Source: Trichocoleus sp. FACHB-46
GTDB lineage: Bacteria; Cyanobacteriota; Cyanobacteriia; FACHB-46
Length of the DNA stretch: 64,000 nt
Assembly: GCF_014695385.1 (NCBI RefSeq)
Contig: NZ_JACJOD010000007.1
Coordinates: 124,001-188,000 of the forward strand
Direction: 5' to 3'
The translations under genes were made by a program, and so were the position numbers. Positions 1-10,084 of this stretch are shown here, in pieces. The notes beneath the pieces were generated by a model. The model made no database searches. It worked only from the letters and a program-made list of their open reading frames with translations, and was not told the origin of the DNA. Within the stretch, counting starts at the first letter, position 1, and every line of letters starts with the position of its first letter.

Positions 1-118
1 TGAGCAGTTGCAACCCTGGCTCCAGCCTTATGCAGCCGAGGCTATGACTGCTTACCCGGTTAGCACCAAAGTCAACAGTCCTGCCTATGACCATGCTGAA
101 TGTATCAACAGTCTTTAA
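1..118 (+). CDS. SRAP family protein (YedK/HMCES-like), 3' end only
   Basis: The window opens inside a plus-strand reading frame (first full codon at base 2) that ends at TAA 116-118. The 38 visible residues contain PWL, then [11 protein letters not shown], then an Asp/Glu-rich stretch ending CINSL. This matches the C-terminal tail of SOS response-associated peptidase (SRAP) proteins, which covalently shield abasic sites in single-stranded DNA. The catalytic N-terminal Cys lies outside the window. The last 14 bases overlap the end of the convergent histidine kinase gene. The family call rests on a short tail only. Confidence 0.7.
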   Translation, partial: EQLQPWLQPYAAEAMTAYPVSTKVNSPAYDHAECINSL

Positions 119-3100
119 CTTGCTGGAGCACCGTTCTCACCTTTCTGTATTCCAGGTCTAAGCGGGGCAGCAAAACCACGGCTTCTTCCAGCGTTGCCTG
201 ACACGCGATCGCTTCCAGTTCTTGGCAAAGCTCAGCTAGTGGCAAAGCCCCGACCATCACACTCAAAGATTTCCAGGTTTGGGCGGCTTGATGTAAAGCG
301 GCTGGATCGTGATTCGTCACCGCTAGGGCGATCGCCTGCATCAAATCAGCGGCTTCCTCTAGATAACTGTCAATTGCCTGGTAGAAGCTACTGGCAGCTA
401 GGTCTTCGCCCTGTTGCAAAGACTGCAATATTTCCAAATCAATTACAGTCTCTAGCGCCCCAAAGGCAAAAGTACTAGCTTTTTGGGCTGTTATAGCCTG
501 ACCCTCTCGCAGCACCCGCATTAATTCTTCGACTCGAATCGGCTTGCTGATATAGTCATCCATCCCTGCTTGCAGACAAACTTCTCGGTCTCCTTGCATG
601 GCGTTGGCAGTCATGGCAACAATGCGAGGCCGCTCAGTCACCGACCAAGCCTGACAAATCTGTTTTGTTGCCGTCAAGCCATCCATTTCGGGCATCTGCA
701 TGTCCATCAGAATCAGGTCATAACGCTGGCGGCGCAGAGCAACTAATACTTCCAAGCCATTACCTGCCACATCAGCGCGGTAGCCCATCCGTTGCAGCAA
801 ATGCAAGGCTACTTTTTGGTTGACTACATTGTCTTCAGCTAGCAGGATTCGTAAAGGATGTTGCGCCGCCAGCCAAGGAATCTCAGCTTTGACTTCCGAA
901 GCCCGCAGGCTAGCAGATGAAGCAGAGCCTGCATCTGGTCCCCAAACTTGCATCAGGAGTTCGTAGAAGTGCGATTGCTTAATCGGTTTACTCAGGATTG
1001 CAGCAATCTTAATCGAGCTTAGCTCGGTCTGGGCTTTGGAATTGCCTACAGAGCTCAGCAGGGCGAGGGGGACGGTTTGACCTTGCGGCTGTTGGCGAAT
1101 CGCTGTCGCCAAGCTCAAGCCATCAAAGCCTGGAACCTGCGGGTCCAGCATCACCAAATCGAAGGCGGGAGTTTGCGTAATTTGCTCCAAGGCTGCCTGG
1201 CTAGAACCGACGGCTTCAGCCGTGACGCCCCACATCTGAGCTTGTTGAACCAAGATTTGGCGAATTGTCACATTGCCTTCCACGATCAGCAGTCGTTTTC
1301 CAGCAAACTGGGGCGATCGCATTGATAGCTCGCTCTCTACAGCATCAGGTGTCGCCTCAACCACAATGGAGAAATAGAAAGTAGAGCCTACCCCGACTTC
1401 ACTCTCCACCCAAATGCGGCCTCCCATCAATTCGCTTAAGCGCTGACTAATGGCCAACCCTAACCCAGTACCGCCATACTGACGGCTAGTGGAAGCGTCA
1501 ATTTGACTAAAGGGATGAAACAGACGGTAAAGGCGATCGCTAGGAATGCCAATTCCGGTATCTTTCACCGCCACACGAATCGAATATTTCGCTGCCCCAG
1601 AACTGGCAGAAGCGTGGGTTGCCCCTAACTTGCGAGCTGCGACGGTAACCACCACCTCTCCGGCTGCCGTAAACTTAATCGCATTGCCGAGCAGATTAAC
1701 TAAGATTTGTCGGAGCCTAGTGACGTCACTCACGATTGAAGTAGGAACTTGTGTCTCCAGGATATAAGCCACTTGCAACCCTTTTTCTGCCGCCTTGGGT
1801 GCTAGTAAGTCCAGCACTCCCTCAATACAAGTACAGAGATTAAAGGGCTGTTGCTCTAGCTCCAACTTGCCAGATTCAATCTTAGAGAAATCTAAGATGT
1901 CATTGATGATGGTTAAGAGCGTTTCTCCACTACTACGAATGGTTTCAGTAAAATCTCGCTGTTGAATAGTCAGCCCTGTATCGAGCAAGAGGCCTGCCAG
2001 ACCGATCACCGCATTCATAGGTGTACGAATTTCATGACTGACTGTGGCCAAAAATTCGCTCTTAATTTGGTTAGCTGTTTCAGCCGCCTGCTTTGCCTGT
2101 GCTAGGGCTTCATTCTGTTCAGTTAACTTTTGGCGCTGGTGCTTTTCTTGCTCTAACAAATGCGCCTGACTCAGAGCAATTCCCACTTGGGCGGCCACTG
2201 ACTCTAGAAGCTCCACTTCATTAGGAGTCCAGGCGCGAAAGTCATCACACTGGTAGAGGCTGATTACGCCATTCGCTTCTCCTTGATAGGAGGTACGAAT
2301 CGTCAATAAAGATTTAAGTTCTAAAAGATTAAAAATAAAGTGATAAGGCTCTAATAGCGGGTCAGCATAGACATTGGTGTAGGCGATCGCTCGATCTTGC
2401 GACAAAACTGCTGCGACCAAATCATTATTAACCGCAGAAATATCGGCCACTTCTGCCTGATTGATCAAGCTAAAACCGGATTCAGCATATTGAGCCACCA
2501 AGCAAATCCGAGGGGTAGGGGTCGTAAGATAGGTCCGAATCACACAACGATTCACGCCAAAAGCTTGACCAATCTGTTGCACCGCAGTCTGAAAAATTTG
2601 GGAGGCATCCAGGCTTTGACGAATTTCTTCGGTAATTTTCTTGAGTAAGAGCGTGCGCTGAAACTGTTGTTGCAACACTGCCTCGGCTTGATGGCGTTCT
2701 TGCGCTAAGGCGATCGCGGCAGCCGCAGCCCGCAACAAATCAATTTCCGAGGTTTCCCAAGCGCGGGCTTCTACACAGTTATCAAAACCAATAAAGCCAC
2801 AAAATCGGCTATTGACAATAAAGGGCAACACTAAAATCGATAGAATGCCTTGCGGCTCCAAAATCACTCGTTCTGATTCGGGGAAATCAACCACGATGCC
2901 CGCCACAATCTCGCCTTGCGACAACCTCTCGGCCCAGCGGGGAAAAAAGTCGGCATAGGAAAGATTTTGTAGCTCGGGATTGTCAATTTCGGGTTGAACG
3001 CCTGCGGTACACCACTCGGCCCGTTGGCTCATCAGCAACTGAGAACTGTGCAGATGGGAGTTTTCAAAGTGGTTTTCAAAAATATAAACTCGGCTAGCTC

Positions 3101-3551
3101 CAGAAACCTGGCCTAGGAGCTGGAGGACTGAAGTGTAACCCTGCCAATCTTCCTTGCAGACCAAGAGTTGTTGCTGCACTTCGACTAAAGCCGCTAAATA
3201 TTGCTCTCGTTTAGCGATCGCTGCTGCCGCTTGTTTTTGCTCCGTTTGTTTTTGTGTCAAATTAGAGCCGGAACCAGTCATCTTGAGTGGTTTTCCAGCC
3301 TGATCGCGCTCAGCCGTTTGCCCCATGGTTGGCTGAATCATTTGCTCAATCATTTGCCCCATAGCTGGCGCTTCTAGTACCAAAGTGGGGTAGCTCAACG
3401 GAGTCAGAGACAGTGCTTTCGAGAGCGGAGCCAACCAAGCTACTTCTGGTATCAACGGCTGTTGGGCCGCTCTGCGAGCCGCGTGAAAGACAGTACTGAG
3501 GTAGTAGCCTGCCAACAAAAGGTTAGCGCCGAAAAGCAGTTCACTCAGCAT
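105..3551 (-). CDS. hybrid sensor histidine kinase: GAF-GAF-HisKA-HATPase-REC-REC-Hpt
   Basis: This is a 1148-residue multidomain signalling protein. A short hydrophobic N-terminal segment (about 1-20) is followed by two GAF-type sensor domains (about 115-290 and 300-470) and a coiled linker. The HisKA H-box has the phospho-accepting His506 in SHEIRTP, and the ATPase domain has N, G1 and G2 boxes (NAIKF, DTGIGI, GTGLGL; about 615-735). Two receiver domains follow (about 752-875 and 900-1015), then an Hpt-like domain (about 1035-1140). Only the second receiver is intact, with E906/D907 and Asp950. In the first, the acidic pair is E758-G759. In the Hpt motif the histidine position is Gln1091. 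Phosphotransfer should therefore run H506 to D950 and leave by another route. No regulator gene is adjacent. The start is ATG at 3551. Confidence 0.93.
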   Translation of the reverse strand: MLSELLFGANLLLAGYYLSTVFHAARRAAQQPLIPEVAWLAPLSKALSLTPLSYPTLVLEAPAMGQMIEQMIQPTMGQTAERDQAGKPLKMTGSGSNLTQKQTEQKQAAAAIAKREQYLAALVEVQQQLLVCKEDWQGYTSVLQLLGQVSGASRVYIFENHFENSHLHSSQLLMSQRAEWCTAGVQPEIDNPELQNLSYADFFPRWAERLSQGEIVAGIVVDFPESERVILEPQGILSILVLPFIVNSRFCGFIGFDNCVEARAWETSEIDLLRAAAAAIALAQERHQAEAVLQQQFQRTLLLKKITEEIRQSLDASQIFQTAVQQIGQAFGVNRCVIRTYLTTPTPRICLVAQYAESGFSLINQAEVADISAVNNDLVAAVLSQDRAIAYTNVYADPLLEPYHFIFNLLELKSLLTIRTSYQGEANGVISLYQCDDFRAWTPNEVELLESVAAQVGIALSQAHLLEQEKHQRQKLTEQNEALAQAKQAAETANQIKSEFLATVSHEIRTPMNAVIGLAGLLLDTGLTIQQRDFTETIRSSGETLLTIINDILDFSKIESGKLELEQQPFNLCTCIEGVLDLLAPKAAEKGLQVAYILETQVPTSIVSDVTRLRQILVNLLGNAIKFTAAGEVVVTVAARKLGATHASASSGAAKYSIRVAVKDTGIGIPSDRLYRLFHPFSQIDASTSRQYGGTGLGLAISQRLSELMGGRIWVESEVGVGSTFYFSIVVEATPDAVESELSMRSPQFAGKRLLIVEGNVTIRQILVQQAQMWGVTAEAVGSSQAALEQITQTPAFDLVMLDPQVPGFDGLSLATAIRQQPQGQTVPLALLSSVGNSKAQTELSSIKIAAILSKPIKQSHFYELLMQVWGPDAGSASSASLRASEVKAEIPWLAAQHPLRILLAEDNVVNQKVALHLLQRMGYRADVAGNGLEVLVALRRQRYDLILMDMQMPEMDGLTATKQICQAWSVTERPRIVAMTANAMQGDREVCLQAGMDDYISKPIRVEELMRVLREGQAITAQKASTFAFGALETVIDLEILQSLQQGEDLAASSFYQAIDSYLEEAADLMQAIALAVTNHDPAALHQAAQTWKSLSVMVGALPLAELCQELEAIACQATLEEAVVLLPRLDLEYRKVRTVLQQVKDC

Positions 3552-3877
3552 CTGCTAAAACCTCTGAGAGTAGAAGTAGAACTGATAGAGTTTGCCATTG
3601 ATTCTGAGACTGGCACTCATGGATTCAGCTTTGCAGCTTAGATGCCAGGATGACACATGCAGTATTCCCGATCTGGAGCGGGGAACTGAGTTGGCAGTGA
3701 AATTTCTCAGCAGTTGTTAGCCTATGGTTATCCCTACCAACAAAATTAGCCTCCTGCCAATAGGAGAGCGATCGCCCTCTCTGAGCGCTTGCCTGCTCCA
3801 GCACGGCTGAAAAATCGGAATCATTCATGATACAAATTTTGCTGGCTGAGGTTGTCTTTCTGAGGAGATGATTGTAA
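3552..3877. other. intergenic, 326 bp
   Basis: This gap separates the start of the hybrid kinase (leftward) from the DUF427 gene (rightward) and should carry both promoters. A 67-codon minus-strand frame (3625-3828) crosses it but has no recognisable domain. I see no clear RNA gene or repeat apart from a HIP1 core near 3770. Confidence 0.5.
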
Positions 3878-4372
3878 GTGAACCGTGAGCGTACTATTCC
3901 AGGGCCAGGACAAGAATCAGTCTGGGACTACCCCCGTCCGCCCCGCTTAGAAGATTCTCCTAAGCATATTCAAATAGTCTTTAATGGCGTCGTGATCGCA
4001 GACACCCATCAAGCAAAACGAGTTTTAGAAACCAGTCATCCTCCCGTTTATTACCTTCCTCCTGCGGATATTAATCCAGACTCTTTAATTGCTTCTGCTC
4101 AAGCATCTTGGTGTGAGTGGAAAGGACGGGCAGGTTACTACACCGTTGCCGTCGGCGATCGCCAGGCTCCAAATGCGGCTTGGTTTTACCCCGAGCCGAC
4201 TCCTGCTTTTGAGCCGATCAAGGACTATGTGGCGTTTTATCCCCACTTGATGGAAGCCTGCTACGTCGATGGAGAACAGGTCCAGCCCCAACCAGGAAAC
4301 TTTTACGGCGGTTGGATCACCTCAGATATTGTTGGCCCGTTTAAAGGCGCATCGGGGACTTGGGGTTGGTAA
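3878..4372 (+). CDS. DUF427 domain protein
   Basis: The 164-residue protein matches the DUF427 family. Typical features are the tryptophan-rich N terminus (VWDYPRPP), a VFNGVVIADT strand, a SHPPVYYLP segment, and the core with WCEWKG and the aromatic AWFYPEP block. DUF427 proteins are small beta folds of unknown biochemical function. The start is GTG 3878, with GAGGAG about 10 bases upstream; the ATG at 3868 is out of frame and stops at once. The next gene begins 3 bases after the stop, so the two are probably co-transcribed. Confidence 0.85.
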   Translation: MNRERTIPGPGQESVWDYPRPPRLEDSPKHIQIVFNGVVIADTHQAKRVLETSHPPVYYLPPADINPDSLIASAQASWCEWKGRAGYYTVAVGDRQAPNAAWFYPEPTPAFEPIKDYVAFYPHLMEACYVDGEQVQPQPGNFYGGWITSDIVGPFKGASGTWGW

Positions 4373-4374
4373 GC

Positions 4375-4734
4375 ATGAAAGATGTTGACCCTTTAGAAAG
4401 CCAGGACTTAAAACGGCTACAGATATTCTTCTACTTGATCCCAGTCGTCGGCTTTTTTCCCGCCATCTGGACGCTCTATCGCAATGAAGGAGGCCGTCAG
4501 AGAAAAGCCCTAAGTCGCTTGGTTGTAACCCTCGCCCTAGGATGGCTGTTTGGGTATATCTTATTAGGCACTGGAGCCCAAACTTCGGAATCTCTCACCC
4601 TACCCTTGCTATTGATGAGCAGTTTGCTCACCTCTGGCTATTTTTTGGTCAACATCTGGTTAATGGTGCGGCTGTGGCAGCGTAAACCATTGCGTTTACC
4701 TGGAGTCAGTCATCTCAGCGATCGCCTACCGTAA
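4375..4734 (+). CDS. small integral membrane protein, unknown function
   Basis: The 119-residue protein has three hydrophobic stretches, about residues 17-33 (YLIPVVGFFPAIWTLY), 46-64 and 74-98, separated by Arg/Lys-rich loops, as in a polytopic inner-membrane protein. I chose ATG 4375, which directly follows the DUF427 stop; a frame five codons longer would overlap that gene. It precedes the LCP gene by about 280 bp in the same direction. No family is recognised; a role near the envelope is only a guess from the neighbour. Confidence 0.7.
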   Translation: MKDVDPLESQDLKRLQIFFYLIPVVGFFPAIWTLYRNEGGRQRKALSRLVVTLALGWLFGYILLGTGAQTSESLTLPLLLMSSLLTSGYFLVNIWLMVRLWQRKPLRLPGVSHLSDRLP

Positions 4735-5016
4735 GTAGGAAGCTGCTTTTAGATGAGCGATAATTCTCTCTTGCGTTTGAAGCCAAAGGGCTCGTTCCTT
4801 AGCTAAACCTAAGAGAGGGGCATCAAATGTCCAGTTTTGGCACAGAATCGAGGGAATACTGTTAACATGCTGCTGTGAACTGGATAGAGGCTGGAAAACT
4901 ATTGGCTTGCCAGCCTGAGATTGGCTGCCCTATGTTTGAGCAATTTGGGTGCAGAGGTTTCCAAGTCACTCCAGTAGCATCAGCTATTTTTGCTTTAGTG
5001 TGTGTTGAGGAAGCCA

Positions 5017-6411
5017 GTGTCGACCCAAAAGATCCCTTACCAGCGATCGCTGCCGAAACGTCATCAGCCCGTGCCCAAGAAACCGACGAAATCAAGTAAC
5101 TCACGTTTGGTTTGGCTATTGTTTAGCCTCACTGGGGTCGCTATGTTATCAGCGACGGCTGGAGCTTTGTTGGCAGTATCTTTGGCAACCACCCCGCTGA
5201 TGCAGAGTAAACTCAGCGCTGAAGAAGCAGCAGTCTTTGGGCAAGGCGAGAGCATTTCCAGCAATCCTAACTTCCGCTTACCTCAACTCACCCGTCCCGT
5301 CAGCATTCTGATATTGGGCGCTAAGGTTCTCTCCACCGACGTCCAAAATCCGCCTGCTTATGCGCGTAACTTAGGTTATCAAGCCACAATCAACTCACTT
5401 GATGGTTTGACTGACACCATGTTGCTGGTCCGGTTCGATCCAGACAGCAAAAAGTTAGCGGTACTATCCATTCCTCGCGACACCCGTGCCTACGTGGAAG
5501 GATACGGAGTCACCAAGATTAATGAAGCGAACTACTATGGTGGTCCTGCCCTCAGCGCCAAAGCTACCAGCGAGTTACTCGATGGCGTGGGTATCGATCG
5601 CTATGTTCGGATCAATGTGCAGGGAATTGAAAAACTAATCGATGCTTTGGGTGGTGTCACGGTCTACATCCCCAAAGACATGAAGTATCAGGATGACAGC
5701 CAACACCTCTACATTAATCTCAAGGCTGGTAAACGTCGCTTAAACGGCAACCAAGCTCTACAGTTTTTGCGGTTTCGCTACGACGAGAATGGAGATATTG
5801 GCCGCATTCAACGCCAGCAAATGCTGATGCGAGCCTTAATGGAGCAAGCGCTCAATCCCGTTACCTTGGCTCGGGTTCCCAAGATTCTGTCTGTGATTCA
5901 GTCGCACCTCGACACAAATCTGAGCGTAGAAGAGTTAATGGCTTTGGTCGGATTTGCCACTCAGACCAATCGCTCTAACGTGAAGATGCTGATGGTGCCT
6001 GGCGACTTTAGCGCTCCAGGAGAATTCCAAGCAAGTTATTGGGTTCCTGATCAGGATCGCATTCAATCCCTCATGGCCCAGCACTTCAATCTTGGTGTGG
6101 GTAGTGCTTTGCCCACCAACCCCGCCTATTTGCGAGTCGCGATCCAAGACAGCACCCGTGAGTCTGCGGCTACAGAAGGCGTGATGAGTGCGCTAAATCA
6201 GGCAGGATATGAGAATGTTTCCGTCAATGATCCTTGGACCGAACCGCTGAATGTGACGCGGATTGTGGCCCAACAAGGAGATGCCGAAAGCGCCGAAGCC
6301 TTACGTCAAGTTTTAGGAGTCGGCGAAGTCCGCATCGAAAGCACAGGAGCTTTGCAATCGGATGTCACGATCCAAGTCGGTAAGGATTGGCTCCGCCAAC
6401 AAAGCCGCTAA
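5017..6411 (+). CDS. LCP (LytR-CpsA-Psr) family cell-envelope glycopolymer ligase
   Basis: LCP proteins transfer lipid-linked glycopolymers to peptidoglycan or other envelope acceptors on the outer face of the cytoplasmic membrane. This 464-residue protein has a basic cytoplasmic N terminus, one transmembrane helix (about 30-52), the LCP catalytic domain (with DTMLLVRFDP, SIPRDTRAYV, and the later QALQFLRFRYDENGDIGR block that supplies Arg/Asp pyrophosphate ligands), and a LytR_C-type domain at about 365-455. GTG 5017 is preferred because GAGG at 5007-5010 is spaced correctly; GTG 5002 would add five residues. The stop overlaps the stop of the convergent hydrolase by three to four bases. Confidence 0.93.
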   Translation: MSTQKIPYQRSLPKRHQPVPKKPTKSSNSRLVWLLFSLTGVAMLSATAGALLAVSLATTPLMQSKLSAEEAAVFGQGESISSNPNFRLPQLTRPVSILILGAKVLSTDVQNPPAYARNLGYQATINSLDGLTDTMLLVRFDPDSKKLAVLSIPRDTRAYVEGYGVTKINEANYYGGPALSAKATSELLDGVGIDRYVRINVQGIEKLIDALGGVTVYIPKDMKYQDDSQHLYINLKAGKRRLNGNQALQFLRFRYDENGDIGRIQRQQMLMRALMEQALNPVTLARVPKILSVIQSHLDTNLSVEELMALVGFATQTNRSNVKMLMVPGDFSAPGEFQASYWVPDQDRIQSLMAQHFNLGVGSALPTNPAYLRVAIQDSTRESAATEGVMSALNQAGYENVSVNDPWTEPLNVTRIVAQQGDAESAEALRQVLGVGEVRIESTGALQSDVTIQVGKDWLRQQSR

Positions 6412-7358
6412 GAAACAGCTTCCTCAGAGTGAGCCGCCTGAGTCATAATCCACTCCTGCAAAATTGGATTTACCCGCTCTGGAGCTTCATCTTGCGGACA
6501 GTGCCCTAAGCCCTCCAGTGCAATAAATTGCTGGACTTGGGGAAACTTGGCAAACTCCTGACCCAAAGCGATCGGCTCCCAAGGATCTTCGGTACCCCAG
6601 AGAATAATGGCAGGACAAGGTAGGACGGGAAGCAAATCTTCTGGCAATGGTCCTTGAGAGTAGCGAGTAAAGGCCAAGAAGACTGCTGCTGCTCCCGCAT
6701 CCACGGTAGGAGCCATCAATAAATCCACTAGTTCATCCGAAACTGCGGCTGGATCTCGATACGCTTGCAACAAAATTTTCCGCACCACCTTGCGTTGTGC
6801 TAGACGGCTAAAAAAGAACTGCCCAATCCAACTCACGCCCAGTAAACGCTGTAGCACAGGGGCACCAACTCGCCGATGCCAGGGCAATCCCAAGCGCTTG
6901 CGATCGTGCAGTAGGCGTAAGGAACAGTTGAGTAAAGCGACTCCTAAAGCAATCTCTGGTCGATCCACCGCTGCTTGCATCGCCACAATGCAACCAATCG
7001 AATTCCCCACCAAAAAAGCTGGTCCACCCACGACTTCCTGGCAAAAATCCGCAACCTGTTGGCCCCAAGTTTCCATCGTGTACTCGACTTGTTCCCCAGG
7101 TTGCAACGGGCCAGGTTTGGCTTTAGCGGAACCCCCAAAGCCAATCAGATCTAGGGCGTAAACGCGACAGGTAGTGGCTAGAGCGGGAATATTCTTACGC
7201 CAGTGTCCCCAGGATGCCCCAAAGCCATGCACCAGAACGACGGCAGGCCCGCGATCGCCTTGGGTATGGTAAGAAATTGGAAATCCCTGCCAGTTCCAGG
7301 TCAAGGCAGTGAGATGGGAGTAAGTCACGGCTGAGGCATTAGAAACGGGGGGCATCAT
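6408..7358 (-). CDS. alpha/beta-fold hydrolase
   Basis: This is a 316-residue alpha/beta hydrolase. It has the oxyanion-hole motif HGFGAS (about 44-49), the nucleophile elbow GNSIG with Ser120, an acidic residue in the WGTEDPW segment, and the catalytic His in GLGHCPQDE near the C terminus. The segment after strand 4 (PLQPGEQVEYT) resembles the pheophytinase/chlorophyll-dephytylase group found in cyanobacteria and plants, but this is a loose resemblance and the substrate is unknown. It has no signal peptide. It converges on the LCP gene with overlapping stop codons. Confidence 0.88.
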   Translation of the reverse strand: MMPPVSNASAVTYSHLTALTWNWQGFPISYHTQGDRGPAVVLVHGFGASWGHWRKNIPALATTCRVYALDLIGFGGSAKAKPGPLQPGEQVEYTMETWGQQVADFCQEVVGGPAFLVGNSIGCIVAMQAAVDRPEIALGVALLNCSLRLLHDRKRLGLPWHRRVGAPVLQRLLGVSWIGQFFFSRLAQRKVVRKILLQAYRDPAAVSDELVDLLMAPTVDAGAAAVFLAFTRYSQGPLPEDLLPVLPCPAIILWGTEDPWEPIALGQEFAKFPQVQQFIALEGLGHCPQDEAPERVNPILQEWIMTQAAHSEEAVS

Positions 7359-7517
7359 GGAATTTCTAGAAAACTACTGGCAAAACTGCATAAGCTTCAA
7401 TCCTTATTGTGGCAACAAGCTCGCAGGAATGCGCGGTAATGGCTAGAACATAGGCTGGAGTTACAAGCAAAACGCCAAGTTTGGGAACACTAGCAGTAAA
7501 AAGCAGGGAATTTGAAG

Positions 7518-7835
7518 ATGCCGCCAAGACCCATCCGTTCCAATATCACCCCCAAAATCAGCACAATGCCCCGTCCGCAAACTGAAGCGACGGTCTATCT
7601 GGATGTCTATAAGCTAGTAGTAGAGCGCAGACGGCTGGAACAGGAACGACAAAAAATTGAGCAGCGCAGCCAGCAAATCAATCAGCGGCTGACACAACTC
7701 GATCAACAAATTGTGGTGTTGGAAACAACCTTGCAGCAAATGCGGTCAGATATAGTTCCTGAGGCACGACCGATCCCTCCTCAAGCCAAAGCTGATCAAA
7801 CAGAAATCTTCGACATGCTGTTCTTGGAATATTAA
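7518..7835 (+). CDS. small coiled-coil protein, possibly GvpV-like
   Basis: The 105-residue protein has a basic N terminus containing TPKISTMPR, then a dense Gln/Glu/Arg helix (about 30-80) with heptad character, then a Pro-rich tail. The N-terminal signature followed by a YLDVYKL helix recalls the cyanobacterial gas-vesicle accessory protein GvpV. No other gvp gene is in the window, so I hold this loosely. ATG 7518 is chosen because AGGGAA at 7505-7510 is correctly spaced; TTG 7512 is too close. It is 7 bp upstream of the lipoprotein gene and probably co-transcribed with it. Confidence 0.6.
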   Translation: MPPRPIRSNITPKISTMPRPQTEATVYLDVYKLVVERRRLEQERQKIEQRSQQINQRLTQLDQQIVVLETTLQQMRSDIVPEARPIPPQAKADQTEIFDMLFLEY

Positions 7836-7842
7836 TTGCCCT

Positions 7843-8556
7843 GTGAAACATTTTCCGGCAAAGCTTTACGTTCTCTGGCTTGGTATTTTGTTGCCCCTGC
7901 TAGGTTGCAATTCAGTACCTCAACAAACATCATCTAGTCCCCCGGCAAGTGTTGCTGGTAGTCCCAGTGCTACAGCTATAGTCAGCCCCAGCGATCGCCC
8001 TGCACTAACTCAGCCGCCTATCTCAGCCCAAACGATTTCCGCGAAAGGTATTGGAGCGGCTCAATTTGGCATGACGTTAGGAGAGGTGAAGCAGGCGTTA
8101 GGGCCAGAAACATCCTTCAAGGTTGAGTCACCCTACATTGTTGACTTTGATGCGATCGCGGTGCAGCAAGGAAAAGAAACCCTGTTTTACATCCTGTATC
8201 CTGCTGTCACCCAACTAGGGGATACAGATAAGTTTGAAATTTTGCTAACAGATAATCCTCAGTTCCAAACGGCTGAGGGTGTTGGCCCTGGCATGGCACT
8301 CCAGCAGGCCGAAACTATTTATGGTCAGGCAACGCTGTCTTACCATACGGCCAACGAATCGCGAGAGTACGTGAAGTTCGCTCAGCAACCCGCTGACAGG
8401 ATTCATTTCCGCCCTCAGACCCAAGATAAAGCTCAATTTGCAGGCATCTACCCTTCACCCGCGCAGGAATACAACGAGACTCAAGCGTTTGCACCAGATG
8501 CCGCGATCAAGACGGTAGAAATCCTTTGCCCAGCTCAGAATTGTTTGAAACCTTAA
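7843..8556 (+). CDS. putative lipoprotein, unknown function
   Basis: The 237-residue protein starts with GTG. Its N terminus is a lipoprotein signal: a basic start, a hydrophobic core, and a lipobox LLGC with Cys22 as the lipidation site. A Ser/Pro/Thr-rich linker (about 28-60) leads to a globular domain of about 170 residues with FGMTLGEVKQALG, a motif seen in small periplasmic proteins with a repeated alpha-beta unit. A second GMALQQAETIYG copy suggests an internal duplication. The C terminus carries a Cys pair (CPAQNC) that could form a disulfide. Function unknown. Confidence 0.78.
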   Translation: MKHFPAKLYVLWLGILLPLLGCNSVPQQTSSSPPASVAGSPSATAIVSPSDRPALTQPPISAQTISAKGIGAAQFGMTLGEVKQALGPETSFKVESPYIVDFDAIAVQQGKETLFYILYPAVTQLGDTDKFEILLTDNPQFQTAEGVGPGMALQQAETIYGQATLSYHTANESREYVKFAQQPADRIHFRPQTQDKAQFAGIYPSPAQEYNETQAFAPDAAIKTVEILCPAQNCLKP

Positions 8557-9632
8557 TTCTGAAAGACTTCAGCGGAAAACATCTCAGTCAAGGTGCGGAG
8601 GTAGGGTAAAAATAGCGCTAGATGATCTGGGGTGAGGCGATCGTGCATTTCCCAGCCTAGCGTTTGTAGCATGTCTTGCACCAACTTCCAACTGACGTTG
8701 AGGCGGGGATAAAGCATGACACAAAGCGGGAAGAGTTCTTGTTGCACCGAGCGAATGCTGTCTTCCAAAATGCAAAGGCAGAGGTACACCTGGAACATTT
8801 CTACATCACGGATGCTAGAAACTCGAACGGATGATGAGTTGAGTAAGCCACTATAGCTCTCATAACCCGGATTCGATCGCCCAACTTGGCTGCAAACCGC
8901 ATGAGCAATTTTGGTGCTCACAGGCAATAGAGCTTGTACTGCTTCTAAGACGGGAGAGCCAAGGTCATGCTCTGCCGCGGCTCTGTAAGCATCCCGCAAA
9001 GGCATATACATGTGGTCATCCATAACCTTGAAGTAAGGCTCTAGCAGCGATCGCTCGGTCGGCGGTAGCTTTTCTAGCAACATTTTGCCAGTGTAGTGAA
9101 ACTGCATGCTGACAAAGCCGATCGCGCGTGGGTCTTGAGCTGTGTATTTGCGCCGCACTCGGCCAAAGTCATTCCCCACCACCACTGACAACCGCCGAGG
9201 AGTGATGCGCTCAGCGTAAGCATCTAATGACTTCTTGAATAAGTTGTGAGCATCGGCTGCAATTTGCCAGGGGTCGATCAAGCTGGGGTCAATATCGTGG
9301 CGCTCCATTTCTTCGGAGAGCAACGTTTCTGTGGTGGACCAAGCCTGAGCGCTGGCTAAGGTTAACTGCTTGAGTAGCTTGCTGGCAGTGAGGGTTCGTC
9401 CCTCTTTAGAATTGACCGCCGCCAGGTTATCACTCGTTTTTAGTTGCTCTGTCGTTTCCTTAGAAGTGACGGCAACGACGTATTTTCTGGCCCAAATGGC
9501 TGCTAAGGAATGAATAGATTCTGGTACTGCCCCCCTGGAACTTGGGCTTGGTGCTGCAATCCTTTGCAGCTGAGACGGCAATGCCATAGACGGTTGCTCT
9601 TTAGCCGCAGTAGATGCCAGGGAATGAGTCAT
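8553..9632 (-). CDS. conserved hypothetical protein (359 aa)
   Basis: This is a soluble, largely helical protein with no signal peptide or membrane segment. The first 50 residues are low complexity. The body (about 100-350) contains MDDHMYMPLRDAYRAAA, a PGYESYSGLLNSSSVRVSS segment and a Cys-containing LCLCILEDSIR helix. I do not recognise a named family. ATG 9632 is preferred over an upstream TTG at 9653. The gene converges with the lipoprotein gene (4-base overlap) and diverges from the phosphohexomutase. Confidence 0.7.
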   Translation of the reverse strand: MTHSLASTAAKEQPSMALPSQLQRIAAPSPSSRGAVPESIHSLAAIWARKYVVAVTSKETTEQLKTSDNLAAVNSKEGRTLTASKLLKQLTLASAQAWSTTETLLSEEMERHDIDPSLIDPWQIAADAHNLFKKSLDAYAERITPRRLSVVVGNDFGRVRRKYTAQDPRAIGFVSMQFHYTGKMLLEKLPPTERSLLEPYFKVMDDHMYMPLRDAYRAAAEHDLGSPVLEAVQALLPVSTKIAHAVCSQVGRSNPGYESYSGLLNSSSVRVSSIRDVEMFQVYLCLCILEDSIRSVQQELFPLCVMLYPRLNVSWKLVQDMLQTLGWEMHDRLTPDHLALFLPYLRTLTEMFSAEVFQN

Positions 9633-10084
9633 TACCAAATCCACAATTATCAACAGGGTTTTTGAATTTAGAAATCAAAACTTGATCATCTCAAGCGGCG
9701 GCTGAGTCATTCAGCACCAATAAGCAAGGAAGAAAATACGCAGATATTTACAGTTTTCTGAGAAATGCTCTATTAGACATCAAGTATCCTGTATTTTTGC
9801 TGAAAAGTAAAACAGACTGTTGAGAATCTTCAATCTCGTGAAGATCCAGTGGACACTCAATTCAGTCTGAAGTCAGAAATTAGCCGCTGGCTACATGATT
9901 TATGAGAAAAGTCTACCTTCCTTAAGGTATAAATTATGTCAATAATGTCTCACTCTAGTTACATAAAATCTCGTAAGCCAGAGCCAGTTAGGCTAACGGC
10001 AAGGCGTAATGCTAGCGCAGATTGCTACACCTGGGACCGAAAGGTTCTTGTACTATTGAGGGTGAATTAAGCAAAGTGGCAACT
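9633..10084. other. AT-rich divergent intergenic region, 452 bp
   Basis: This lies between the divergent starts of the 359-residue hypothetical gene and the phosphohexomutase. It is clearly AT-richer than its surroundings and lacks HIP1 sites. I see no convincing small ORF or RNA fold. It presumably holds both promoters. Confidence 0.5.

Noticed and set aside
3625-3828. 67-codon minus-strand frame between the hybrid kinase and DUF427
   Set aside because: No domain, no ribosome site and low-complexity composition; likely chance.
4862-5104. Frames on both strands over the LCP leader
   Set aside because: They overlap the LCP start on either strand without family features.
7512-8556. A gas-vesicle gene cluster around the GvpV-like gene
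   Set aside because: Only one small resemblance is seen; no gvpA, gvpN or other gvp gene is present.
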